This document shows, piece by piece, positions 13,514 through 23,806 of a stretch of DNA of 64,000 bases (positions within the stretch are counted from its first letter, which is position 1; every line of letters starts with the position of its first letter). The stretch spans positions 675,774 through 739,773 of the forward strand of contig BCIV01000001.1 of NCBI GenBank assembly GCA_001600055.1, read 5' to 3'. This stretch comes from Filobasidium wieringae. Taxonomy: Eukaryota > Basidiomycota > Tremellomycetes > Filobasidiales > Filobasidiaceae. The notes beneath the pieces were generated by a model. It saw nothing but the letters and a program-made list of their open reading frames with translations, searched no databases and was not told the DNA's origin. The translations under genes and the position numbers were made by a program.

Positions 13514-15142
13514 CTAGGAAAACTTCCACCTGATAAGAGAACATCATGCTTAGCTGGTTGCATCGTCACCTTCTCATCTGCCCTGTGTACATACTTGTTG
13601 TTGCAGTTTATACATCTGTCATGGCGGAGCAAATCAGTATCGAGCCTCAGACATGTCTGAGACCAAAACTCACGTTACGAATGTCTGGGTCCAGATCGGA
13701 ACGCTCACCCAGATTAGTAGGACGTAAGGGTATTCGGACAAGCCGAAAGTACATACGGTCATCGGCTCATCTGCACTTCGAGTTTGCATCTGATAATATC
13801 TTGTCTTGCTCTGTCCACACTTTCCACACTTGAAGGCGAAGGTCTCGGCCTGCAAGGAACGATCGATCGAGTCAACACCGTTAAGATCATGAACAGAGCG
13901 GAATTGTGACATACCTCGGTCTCTCCTGCTCCCTGGGCTGCAAACAAGTTTGCTTTTTCGATGGCTGCAGTTTCAGCCTTGATCGTCTCGCTCGCAAGAT
14001 CCTATAACACACGTTGATCTGGTCAATCGCAGAGCTCGTAAGCTCTTTCTTGGAGGACTCACGTCTCGTGACAGATTAATGACATCTTTCGCTTGAATGG
14101 TTTCTCCACGTACGATGGCATCCCGTAGAGCTGCGTTGGCCTCTCGTAAGTTCAAGTACATCTCTCGTAGTCCTGGTTCACGATCAAGTCAGACTGGAAA
14201 GCACGGATACATAAGGTGAGTTTACTAACGAGCTCGGTAATTGTCACCGGTAGTTTCTTTGACTTTTTCGTAGAGAGAGTATTCCATAGCGACCGCCCTT
14301 GAGGCGATCAGGGCAGACTCTAACAAGAATATAAGATTAGATACTTTCCTGGACCGGCCTCGTAGCGGAGCATACGTACCTGATAGGTTATCGAAAGCCA
14401 GCGAATCGTAACACATCGTCACTCCCTTTTCCCGGATAGCCCTTTCCCGATCAGGCAAGTTTTCTCCACCAATAGGCTCGAGCCCCTTCGCAGCGTCCTT
14501 CTCCGCACTTCTATCCTTTGGTCCTGATTCGTCGATAGTAGAATACTTCCTCTCACGTTTGACAGGTCGCTCAGGAGCTGGTGAAGATTTAGCCGAGGAA
14601 GCTAAGAGAGGAAGGGAAAGTTCAGGCGATGCGACAACTTTCTATGTTAGCCTGACATACCATTCGTCTCCGCCTTGACTTTTGAAGCAGGATCTTTCTT
14701 GGCTGTCTCGACTTTGACTTTCTTCTCTCCACCTCCCTCGTTGTCTTCAGCAGGACGTTTCCTCTTCTTCTCCGAATCAACAGCAGCCTTCCACTTGGCG
14801 ATAATCTCGTTCGCTAGCGTTTGAATCTCCTTTGACTTGTTCTTTTTCAGTCGAGCGATGGTAGCTCCGGCTTTAGTTTCCTAATTTGGTAGTTTGCGCA
14901 GTGAATCGTCAGCGGATGTTTCACAATAAGGAAAGGGATCTGCCTCACTCGTAGTGCACTTTCGGAAGGCGAAGGACCTTCATTGACTTCTTTGAGCTTC
15001 TCGAATATGTCCTGCGATGGATTACGTTCCTTGAGTCTGGCTTCTACTACGAGTTCAAGTCTGTCCCGCTTACTTCATCCTTGTTCGCTGCAACAGCAGC
15101 GGTGATGGCTGCCACTATGGTCTTCAAGCGTTCCGATTCCAT
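13514..15142 (-). CDS. DST1: Transcription elongation factor TFIIS
   Basis: TFIIS rescues backtracked RNA polymerase II by stimulating transcript cleavage. The gene is split into many small exons; exon 1 is 15142-15074 (MESERLKTIVAAITAAV...). Domain I (LW/TND fold) is followed by a Lys-rich linker (KKRKRP...), the central polymerase-binding domain (DRERAIREKGVTM, LREMYLNLREANAALRD) and the C-terminal zinc ribbon. The ribbon contains FKCGKCGQSKTRYYQMQ, the catalytic acidic hairpin RSADEP and TCINCNNKWKFS at the end. The last exon is only about 16 bases and encodes the terminal WKFS plus stop; without it the frame would run on into unrelated sequence. The ending matches the invariant family C-terminus, so the splice assignment is well supported. 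It is convergent with TRP1. Confidence 0.94.
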
Positions 15143-16169
15143 GCCAGGCAGTGCTCTGTCTATTTTCCAGTAGGTATGAGGTATGTCTAAGTAATGGAAG
15201 AAATGTATCGATAACGAGATGGGATTCAGGTTGCAACTATCGTATTGCTCATTGAACCTTGAAGAACCAGGCGACGCGCATGCAATTCATTACCATTCCG
15301 GCGCCTGTTTCACATTGACGGGCCTCACTTGAAGGGTCGAATCGGCACAGGCCCGTCACTTCCAGGGTAGATCGTGAAGAGAAGGTGACTGTATAGACTA
15401 GATAGCAGGATGATATGAAGTCACACATATACATCTTTACAAGTGGTCGCTCAGCTGGAGTAAACAAGCTAAATGAAGAAGGCTCAAGAAAAAGGGGTTG
15501 AAAGCAGGGGACCGAACAACCAGTCATGCCAGGTTGTTCATGTATACTTCCGTGAAAACTCGCCTCATACTTCGGCGATTCATTACACGAAGGATGGCAA
15601 GCTACTAATGTAGCCCGGACTTTTCGAGGAGGAAGAAGAGGACGATCAGACCGATGTAGCACTTCACAGCGTCAGCCATAACGGCACAAGACGCCTTGCT
15701 GCCGGATCTTCCAGCGCAGGCCCTCTTTTACTAGATCGATTATGAAATCAGGGATGACGACCATGTCTCAAGCCGTCCAGTTGAGATATGTACCACACAT
15801 CGTTTCTCGCGCGCCAAGAACGAGCCGAACGAACCCAAACAGTCCAGCAAACATCCCAAATGTCAGACACTGGTAGTCGATCTAAACTTGTAAATATGAG
15901 AAACACGTAAAGTCGTGGCATGAACGAATTCCTCTGGTTGTAACATGTTGAATTCTCTTTTGAGAAAATACCGAATGACACGAAAAGCTCAAGATCGACC
16001 AAGGGTATATCGTTCCTATACGTTGTCTAGATGGATACAGTAATACAATACATTCTACAATCCGCTCCTCTACTCTATTGATCTATTAGTCTATTACTCT
16101 ATCAGTCTATTACGTTATCGATACATCTCAATCACATCTATATCATCTCCCCTCCACAAGTCGCACCAT
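15143..16169. other. Intergenic between TFIIS and MFS transporter
   Basis: About 1 kb lies between the TFIIS start and the transporter stop, both on the minus strand. Open frames here look random in composition. The only coding-like piece is a 24-codon minus-strand frame at 15605-15679 whose product is one hydrophobic helix (CYIGLIVLFFLLE); it has no recognised family and may be chance. Bases 16071-16114 are a tract of imperfect 10-11-base repeats around 'tctatta'. The rest is presumably TFIIS promoter and transporter 3' UTR. Confidence 0.5.
16071..16114. repeat. Short imperfect tandem repeat (ctatta/ctctat type)
   Basis: About four degenerate copies of a 10-11-base unit built on 'tctattag/tctattac/tctatcag' follow each other just downstream of the transporter stop codon. 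It is a small minisatellite-like tract with no coding role. Confidence 0.5.
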
Positions 16170-18526
16170 CTAAACCTCTGACTGAGTGACGGTGCGCGAG
16201 CTCATCGGGGTGGGCGCCGGGGTCGGATCGGGCGCGTACTTTGATTTGCTTCGGAGCACGGCGCCGTATCGTTTGATCAACTGAACGAGATCGCGTGGTC
16301 AGCTGTCAGCGTAGGGTTGGAGGCATAGAAGCAAGGGGAACGGGAGGGGACGTACGAAGAGGGGGAGGATCATGAAGATCGAGATCCCACCTAACACCGA
16401 AGAACCCGGTCCGAGACCCAGTTTGGTATAAAAGTGATGACCGAACAAGGGGAATGAACCTGCCAGTACGGATCTACGGGGGCGAGCGAGGGGGTGGGAG
16501 GGGGGGGGTAGCGATCGGATCTCAGTCAACCATCTCCAGCGCGAATCATGGAAGAAAAGGTGGACTGACCTCATGAGCGTGTTACCGGCATAAGCAGAGG
16601 CCGCAAAGGTATAATAAGCCGTCCCGATATAAACCAGTAGGCTTTGAAAGATGAGGTAGATCCCGGGGAGGTACAAAGCCGCTCCCTGGTCGCAGGACAA
16701 ATTCGATCAGTCGTCTGAGCCCTCCCGTTCCAACGACGCGCTCGGACTCACGATGACGGGAACGATCCAATGCACGCTCTCCCTACTCGTCCAACCGAAG
16801 ATGAACGTGGATATGGGAATGATACAGGCCCCGATCAGACCGATCTCGAGTCGATCTTCGGGAACCATCCTCCCCGACCTCGAGAGCGGTTCGATCCGTT
16901 TTTTCAGGTAGATGATGTACCCTACATAAGTCATCGCGGCGCTGACAAAGTAACCGAAGAATGCCAGTCCTACGCGCGGGCGTCAGTTTCGTGATCGAGA
17001 GCGCCAAAGAGTAGATCTCGAATCACTCACCCTGTTCCCCCAGATTGAACCCGTAGATATCTCCAAAGACCAAAGGAAAGCTCTCGAAGAACAGGTAAAA
17101 GATGGCGTAGACCAGTCCCAAATAGATCCCTAGGAACAGCGGAGCCGGATCGAGGGAGATCAAGATGGGTCTCAACAGACTCGTCCTGGTCATTTCCGCG
17201 AGTGTCAACTTTTCCTGATCCTTCTCCCCCTGTGATCGCAAGTTCGCATCGCCCGTTCGGGCTTTGAGACGTTGAGCGCGATGGTAGAGGATCGTGGCGT
17301 GGTTCGTCTCGGGGAAAGAGAGGGAGAGGATGATGAGGACGGCGAGACCGAGGAACATGAGGATCCAATTGGGCCATCTCCAGTTCTCGTTCATCGCTGC
17401 GAAACCTCCTATAGCGGGGGAGACGACTGGACCGAGTACGGCTCCGAGTGCCCATAGACCCTGCGAAGGAGATGCTAGTGAGCTGGATGCAACCGTAGTG
17501 GAGCAGAGGAGAGAAAGGGCTTACGATGGCCATAGGGACGAATAACGGTTTGTTCCCCCAAACGTCCGCGATGGTCGCTCCTCCCGTAGCCAAAGCCGGT
17601 GACCCAAAGAACCCCGCGAAGCTGTCGGTCCGATCCGTGTCGTATCGTATCAGCGTCATTCCCCGATTCCCCTCCTCACATTCGAACTCGCACTCACAAC
17701 CGGGTGACCAAGACCGTCCCTATATTCCTAGCCAACGCCGTCCCCATAGTGAACAGTACGAAGACCACCAACGTCCCTAGATAAACAGGAAGTCTCCCTA
17801 CCCTGGGGATCTCCTGGAGTGGACTGAAGATGAGAGGTCCGAGGGCGTACCCGAAGATGAAACAGGAAAGACCTCCTGTGGCTGCTACGATGGAGACGTT
17901 GAATTCCTGCATGATCCCCGGGATGGAGGGGGTGTACTGGAGAGAGGGAGGGAGATGAGGTTAGGTGGGCATCGTAAGGGGGAAGGCGGGGGGGTGGGAG
18001 GGGACGTACGATGGATGATCCGGCGTAGATCCCGAATGTCAAGAGCATCAGTTGAGCGGTTATGAATGTTTTCTTCTTTGTCGACCAGTTGCTAATAAAA
18101 TCGATCGAGAGAGGGAGAGGGCGAATCGATTCAGCGATCGCGTTCAGAGGATCGCAATGCACTCGGCACTCACTGAGGATGAGCAGGATCATCGGGTCCA
18201 TACCAATCCACGACCAGATCCCCCTGCGCCTCTTTTCCTATCGACTCCTTCCCACCTTCATGCCCAATCTCCTTCTCATCCCTCCTCACCGCCCGTTCCG
18301 GACCCACCGGTGTCGCACCCGCCATCAGATCCCTCGTGACGGCGAGATCGAGCTCATCAGGGACCTTGGTAGCGGTAGAGCTACGTGAAGATCGACAAAG
18401 CTGGGGCTGGGTGTATAGGTTAGGGACGTGCCACGATGGGTCTTGTTCGGGGAAAGGGAGGAGGTGTGCTTTGGTTGCGATGTTTATGAGTTGTCCTACT
18501 GCCGAGTCTCTGAAGAGGTCTGGCAT
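16170..18526 (-). CDS. MFS transporter, DHA1 drug:H+ antiporter family (Flr1/Mdr1-like)
   Basis: This is a major-facilitator membrane protein of the 12-helix drug:H+ antiporter-1 class. The long hydrophilic N-terminus ends in VVDWYGPDDP and then, across an intron, HNWSTKKK, the pre-TM1 signature of the Flr1/Mdr1/polyamine-exporter branch. Further motifs are TFGIYAGSSI (TM1), the loop 2-3 GR signature in EIPRVGRLPVYLG, AGFFGSPALATGGATIADV (TM4-5 antiporter region) and VSPAIGG. Later helices include IYLGLVYAIFYLFFESFPLV and GPGSSVLGGISIFMILPLFV. The C-terminus ends MSSRTVTQSEV. There are about nine introns. Such proteins export azoles, benomyl, cycloheximide or polyamines in other fungi; the real substrate is unknown here. 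The next gene upstream, in the same orientation, is ERG24. A CA/GT-rich 5' leader (18525-18630) precedes the start. Confidence 0.88.
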
Positions 18527-18630
18527 GGTGTGTGTGTGGTGTGTGAGGTGTTGCGTGTGTGTTGTGTTTGTGGCGTGTATGTGCTGTCTGCGTGCTGTCG
18601 ATGTGCTGTCAGTGTGCTGCTCTGAGTGTG
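18525..18630. repeat. Degenerate (GT)n/TGTGCTG low-complexity tract
   Basis: A run dominated by gtgtg and tgtgctgt units covers about 100 bases of the presumed 5' leader of the MFS gene. It is simple-sequence DNA; regulatory use is unknown. Confidence 0.55.
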
Positions 18631-19151
18631 ACTATATACAAAAACCCGCTGTCGAAGCCGTCGATGACCAATCGAAACTCCCGTCTCAGCTGAATAAAAC
18701 GATCTCGAACCTCCACTTTGCTCTCCAATATTCCGATGAGCAATCACCCAACGCCCACTTTGCGCGCTAACGGGAGCTTTTCTAGATGAATCCCTCGCTA
18801 CGTTCGCTACTTCGCTACTCAACAGATCTCGCCATACTCGCGTCTTCAGCTTACCAACTCACAGCTCAGCTCACTTACCAACACCAACACACACACATAC
18901 ACCCCTTATCGGATCACAAATCACAACAATCAGCCGCTCCTCTACTCGTGTTCGTCATATTCATCACCACCATCATCGTCGTCAAGCAAACAAGAAGACC
19001 CTGCAACCACATCCATCCATCGATCGGATGACCTACCTCCCCGTTCACTGGAACGCAACCCGACCTCCACCCTGCACCCTCCTTATTCCCGCGCGCGACA
19101 CCTCATGTCCGCCCGCCCACACAAAAACGTACTCATCTCCGTCCCGCTCGC
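18527..19151. promoter_or_regulatory. Upstream region of the MFS transporter, with GT/CA-rich tract
   Basis: The 625 bases between the ERG24 stop and the transporter ATG hold no convincing gene. Immediately upstream of the transporter, 18525-18630 is a degenerate GT-rich tract (CA-rich on the coding strand). Another CA-rich patch is at 18880-18905 (caccaacacacacacataca). This is probably promoter and 5' leader. Confidence 0.55.
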
Positions 19152-21057
19152 TCAGTACTATATCCCAACCACCAACCGCACCGCGAATCAGCCCTCGAGT
19201 TCACTCTCCCCATGGACCGGGACCGGGACGACTCACGACATAGGGTATGATCCTGAACGAAACCTTCTCGCAATAGACCTTCCAATCCTCCCCGTACTTT
19301 TCATGACACGCCTCGTCGTCCCTGATCTGACGGTGGAGCAGGAGGATGACGAAGAAGACGAGGTAAAAGTACGTGATGGGGGTGGAGAAACCGGTAGGGA
19401 GACACCATGCTAGGCTATGATCGAGTCGTCCAGGGTGAACGTGGGGGTCAGTTGAGAACCGACCTTGTATACGCGAGAGAAACGAAAACCGGCCTCGACT
19501 TACGCCATGAGCCAATCCCCAAAGTAATTCTATCCGTCCCACCGGTCCTCATCGTCGTGTCAACATCATCGTCCGGACCGAGACTCGAGAACCCAAACGT
19601 AGACTCACGGGATGACGCGATCGTCCCCACCAACCGGAAGTCAACAACTTTCCTCCCCCCTTCGTACTCATGTATTCCAACTCTATAGCGTTTGTAGAAA
19701 TCCGATCAGTGCCCAATGCCCCGCCCTTCCCACGCCCACACCCGCACTCACTCCTAGGGTTCCTCCCACTCTTGAACGAATCCTTCTCCCAATTACTGGC
19801 TCGGAAGATATAATACCCCGTCCCTTCCAACGCCGCGATCGCCATCACTCCGAGCGGGGACAAGCCGACGGGGTGGAAGGCGAGGTACCGAAGCTGTAAA
19901 CCGTACGTGAACGGGACCCATGCCAAGTCCCCGATGGCGAGCATGAACCCGAACCCGTCCGTCGTAATGTCCATCGTACTCAGCATCAACGTCTGTCGTG
20001 TCGTTTGTCAACACCACAATTCCACCCCCGTTACACTGCCGAAACCGATAGACCACGGACCCACCTCGTTGTAAAGCGCATCCACAACGTAGATACCCTG
20101 CATGACAAAAGTCATCCACATACTGATCGTGACCTGTTTCAACCCTCCCAACCTGATGCTCTGTTCACACAGGCATGCGGTATTGAGCACGAGCCAGAGG
20201 ATCAGACCAGGTCGGAGCTCGTTGAACGATTTGATATCGAACTCGGGGTACCCGGGTGGGGTCGGGTTCAACGGTCGACCGAGGAAGAACTAGAGCGTGT
20301 GCAAAGAGTGTGTAAGAGAGAGAGAGAGGGAGAGAGACGCTCCAAAACCGTCACTCACATCGTACACGAAAACCCCACTGTTCCCGCCCTTTGCCAACAA
20401 CTCGCCCGATTGGAAACTCCACCAATAGACCCAGACGGATTGGACGATCGCCATGACGATCGCAGCGTTCAGTAGACCTAGCCAGTGGTTGTAGAGCCAG
20501 GAAAGCCCTTCTTGTCCTTTAGACGTTCCGAGAGGGATAATCATCAGTCCAGCAGTCAGCAGGAGGGTGGAGAATCCTAGATCGTTTCGAAAGTAGGCAG
20601 GCGATTAGAATATGTCACAAGGGCTTCATACAACACAAGACTTCAGGGACCTACCGTTGATCTTGTAAGCCTGTTTCTTTCCATTCCTCATGATCTTCCC
20701 CTCGACCCAGTCACCAGGGATGAACCTCCAACAGACGACGGTATAGGCATACCAACCGAGGTAGACCAAGAACGCTTTCCCATCAAACAGCTTCTCGGTC
20801 AACACGAGGAAATCGTACCGACTCACGTCGAACGAGGGGGGGCATCCCGTACGTTCGTTACACCCGAAATAGAGGATGTAGCAGAATAACGGACAGAGGA
20901 TCGTCACGGCGAGACAACCGAGCGGACCGAGGAATTCCGTAGGGGCGGATTTGGGGTTGAGTTGTTCGTACGTCGGTTTCTTGGGATGGAGAGGGAGGTC
21001 GATGTGCGTGCTCGCCTTGACCGTGGTCACTACTTCCGGCTCGTTGGTGGCGGCCAT
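19152..21057 (-). CDS. ERG24: Sterol C-14 reductase
   Basis: ERG24 is the ER membrane enzyme that reduces the C14=C15 bond after lanosterol demethylation in ergosterol synthesis, a morpholine target. Conserved pieces: KSAPTEFLGPLGC near the N-terminus, several hydrophobic helices, DGFGFMLAIGDLAWVPF, RASNWEKDSFK, EYMSTKGGGKLLTSGWWG, RSRHPNYFGDWLMALAW, and DDEACHEKYGEDW followed by CEKVSFRIIPYV. The DGFGFML...WVPF pattern favours ERG24 over the related ERG4. After the PYV codons there is a strong gtgagt donor at 19236; splicing to the AG at 19159-19158 adds only Tyr-stop, giving the family-typical end IIPYVY. If that intron is retained, translation instead adds SRPGPGPWGE before a stop at 19201. 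The start at 21057 (MAATNEPEVVTTV) is the first ATG in frame. Confidence 0.93.
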
Positions 21058-21580
21058 CGTGCGAGGATGTTCTGAGCTTGGAGATGGAGAGCCAGAGTGT
21101 GAACACTCAAAGTGGTCGTAGTTGCTAGTTGAATGAGTGAAATCACGAGATCTTACGACGAATTACCTATTATGCGAAATGGCGAAAACAGAAACGCATT
21201 CCTTCTGTTGTTGTTTTTTTACGTCATTCCATCGAGATCGTTATCATCGACAGCGACAGCGACATACAACCGACCTGCCACTGGGCCACTTGTTAGTATC
21301 ATACAATCATTCACAAGCATCAGTGGTCAGTGGTCAGTCCGCATAGTGCATCATCAGCATCAGTATCAGTATCAGTTTAGTTTTTGTTCTAGTTTCCCCC
21401 AAAAAAGGCAGAGACGGTTCGTCAATAAAACGGGTTTTTACAAGCATCAAGGAATCCGATAAGCTAATCCACGAGGAGAGACAGAGAGCGAAGGATGAGT
21501 GAGTGAGTGAGTACGTGAGCGTATCGAGGTGAGTAGCTTGTTGTCAGTCGAGGAACGATCAGTCAGGCTTGACCGTCAGC
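21058..21580. other. Intergenic: ERG24 promoter and BBP 3' flank
   Basis: About 520 bases upstream of ERG24 contain the ERG24 promoter and the transcript end of BBP. I see no coding exon. Bases 21350-21380 show a small 'atcagtatcagtatcagt' hexamer repeat. Bases 21495-21520 carry 'gagtgagtgagtgagtacgtgag'. Confidence 0.5.
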
Positions 21581-23548
21581 TCAAGCGGTAGGTTGTGGTT
21601 GCTGTAACGAAGCGTAGTAACTATGACCGAGACGTCGAATCAGCATCGCCCTTCCAATCAGAAACGCGACGTCCAACGCCCAGACTCACGCTGCGTATGC
21701 CGCATTGGGATCCGCACCACCCTGTTGTTGACCATAAGCTCCATACCCCTGCGCAGCCCATGCAGCCGCATCGTAACCTCCCTGCTGAGCCGCTCCACCA
21801 TAAGCAGCCTGCCCTTGGTATCCACCGTATCCTCCTTGCTGTTGCTGCTGTTGCTGTTGCTGATACCCTCCTTGTTGGTAACCGCCACCCATCTGGCCAC
21901 CGTATCCACCACCGCCACCCATATGTCCTCTGTTCTGGTCTGTTTCCGGTGTCTCGTTCAACTCCAAAGCAGTATAGGGAAAAATACACGTTCGGACTCA
22001 CTGTTGCTGAACCAATTCTCGGGAATCCTCCAGGGAGGAATCTTCTGAGCAGGCGCACCACCCGCATCAGCCGATCCATTCGTGATCATCCCGATCGCAG
22101 GACCCGACGCTGCACCCGATCCACCTTCTCCCAGCTCGGCCATTAAGTTGGCGTACTCGCTGTCGAAGGCGGTCTTGGGCGCTCCAGGAGCTCCAGGGGC
22201 GCCACCAGGAGCACCGAAAGGTGGCGCTCCACCTGGACCGTTTCGTTGGAAACAATCCCTTGCCATGTGTCCAGCTGATACGTATCATCAGTGTTCACAT
22301 CAGCCAACGATCGTATCGATCTCTCAGACAACGGATACTCACCATTTCCACATGCTCGACAGATGACATTAGCAGTGAACGACCTGGCTTGAGGACATTC
22401 GTACTTCCTGTGACCCTTCTCTCCACAGTTCTGACACAGCTGGTTCTCGTCATCTCGCAGGGTACCGTTGAGCGAGGCGAGTTCTCTCAATTGACTTCGC
22501 TTGTGATCGTTCTGGCCTTCAGGAGTCGAGGCGGCCTATCGAGTAGCGAAACCATCAGTCACAGGTATGAGCTACATCATCACAGCACGACTCACAGTCT
22601 CGATAACAGTGTTGATCAACTTGACACACTTGTCGACCTTTTCCTGAGTATCTCCCATGACGAGACAATGCAACTCGTCATGCTCATCACTCGCAAACTG
22701 ATCGTTCCTCTCCTTCCCTGGCTTGACACTTCCCTTTCCTCGAATACTGATCTTGGCTCCCGAAGCGTTCTCCATCCCTTTCAAACTGTTCCCACGGGGT
22801 CCAACAAGCAGACCAAAGAAATTGATCTCTGGGAACTCTTTCGCGGGGATGTAGACCTTTTCTTGAGGACGGTTGTTTCGTTTGTGGAAAGCGTACTCGG
22901 CAGGAGGCTTGAAGTTGGGATCCGCTTTGATGGCCTTGTCGACCAACCTGACTCGCTCGTCCTCCAACTTCTTCCTGTATCGGACCTCACGAGTGTTCGT
23001 CCTTCGACCTTGAGAGTCGTACATGGGGGGAGGAGAAGGCGATCGCATTCGCTCGGGGGGGACGATATCTCCCATGTTCAATTTCCGGTTGATCTCCTCT
23101 AACCGAATATGAATGGCGTAGTTGTCCAACTCGCTCTGGGAAACATTCCCAGTGACGGCAGTAGGAAGACCAGGCATGTTGACCTTTTCCGTGGCATCCC
23201 CCCATCTTGATCGTCGCTTACGAGGTTCCCCAGGACCTAAGTCGTATATCCTTTAAACATTCGTGCTCTTACACAACGCAAAGCAACTCGACTCACCTGG
23301 CTCTTCCCGTGGCTGTTGATCTCTGCCTCGATCCTGGCCGGGCGCACCGTTATAATCATAGCCATACGATCCAGAAGGGGGTGGAGGTGGGGGTGGTTGA
23401 GAGTCGTTCGCTACACCGCCTCCCCATCGACGGTTAGGTAATGGGGTCTGCGGACAAGGGAATCATGTAAGCTTTTGAACGCGACAAGTCTCCATTATCC
23501 GTCACTCACATCGTTAGTACCAGTGACAGCTGCTCTTGACCTGTACAT
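21581..23548 (-). CDS. MSL5: Branchpoint-bridging protein (SF1/BBP/Msl5)
   Basis: This splicing factor binds the intron branch site and bridges U1 and U2AF in the commitment complex. Exon 1 (23548-23510) encodes [14 protein letters not shown] Pro/Gly-rich segment and the conserved KRRSRWGD motif follow, ahead of the helix-hairpin region. The KH-QUA2 RNA-binding domain shows [37 protein letters not shown] and GKGSVKPGK. Two CCHC zinc knuckles follow: [14 protein letters not shown] and [14 protein letters not shown], the second split by an intron. The C-terminal half is Pro/Ala/Gly-rich, with a conserved PPWRIPENW piece, then Gly/Tyr/Gln-rich repeats including nine consecutive Gln. The last exon encodes [11 protein letters not shown] and the stop. 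It lies 258 bases downstream of the DRG1 stop, on the same strand. Confidence 0.95.
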
Positions 23549-23806
23549 TGTTCAAGGGATGATATGATGCTACAGGGAACGTAAAGACGGGTGGTAAGGT
23601 AGTTTCTTCAGTTGAACGGTCATTCTCTTTACAACAGAGCGACACTTGAACTAAGCGGACGCGGCGGACATGTGCATATTCGACATGTCCGTTCAAATCT
23701 GCAAGCCTATGGAATAGAATACAGTTGGTCATAATAGTGGCATGACTATCGAACGGAAAAGACAAGGATAGGTACTCCTATTCAACTATATAAGGCCTCG
23801 ATTGAC

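Noticed and set aside
15249..15662. 137-codon minus-strand frame upstream of TFIIS
   Set aside because: No conserved motif and no splice or codon-pattern support; the composition looks random.
22221..23102. 293-codon plus-strand open frame over the branchpoint-binding protein gene
   Set aside because: Antisense to the conserved KH-domain exon; no recognisable fold and biased composition.
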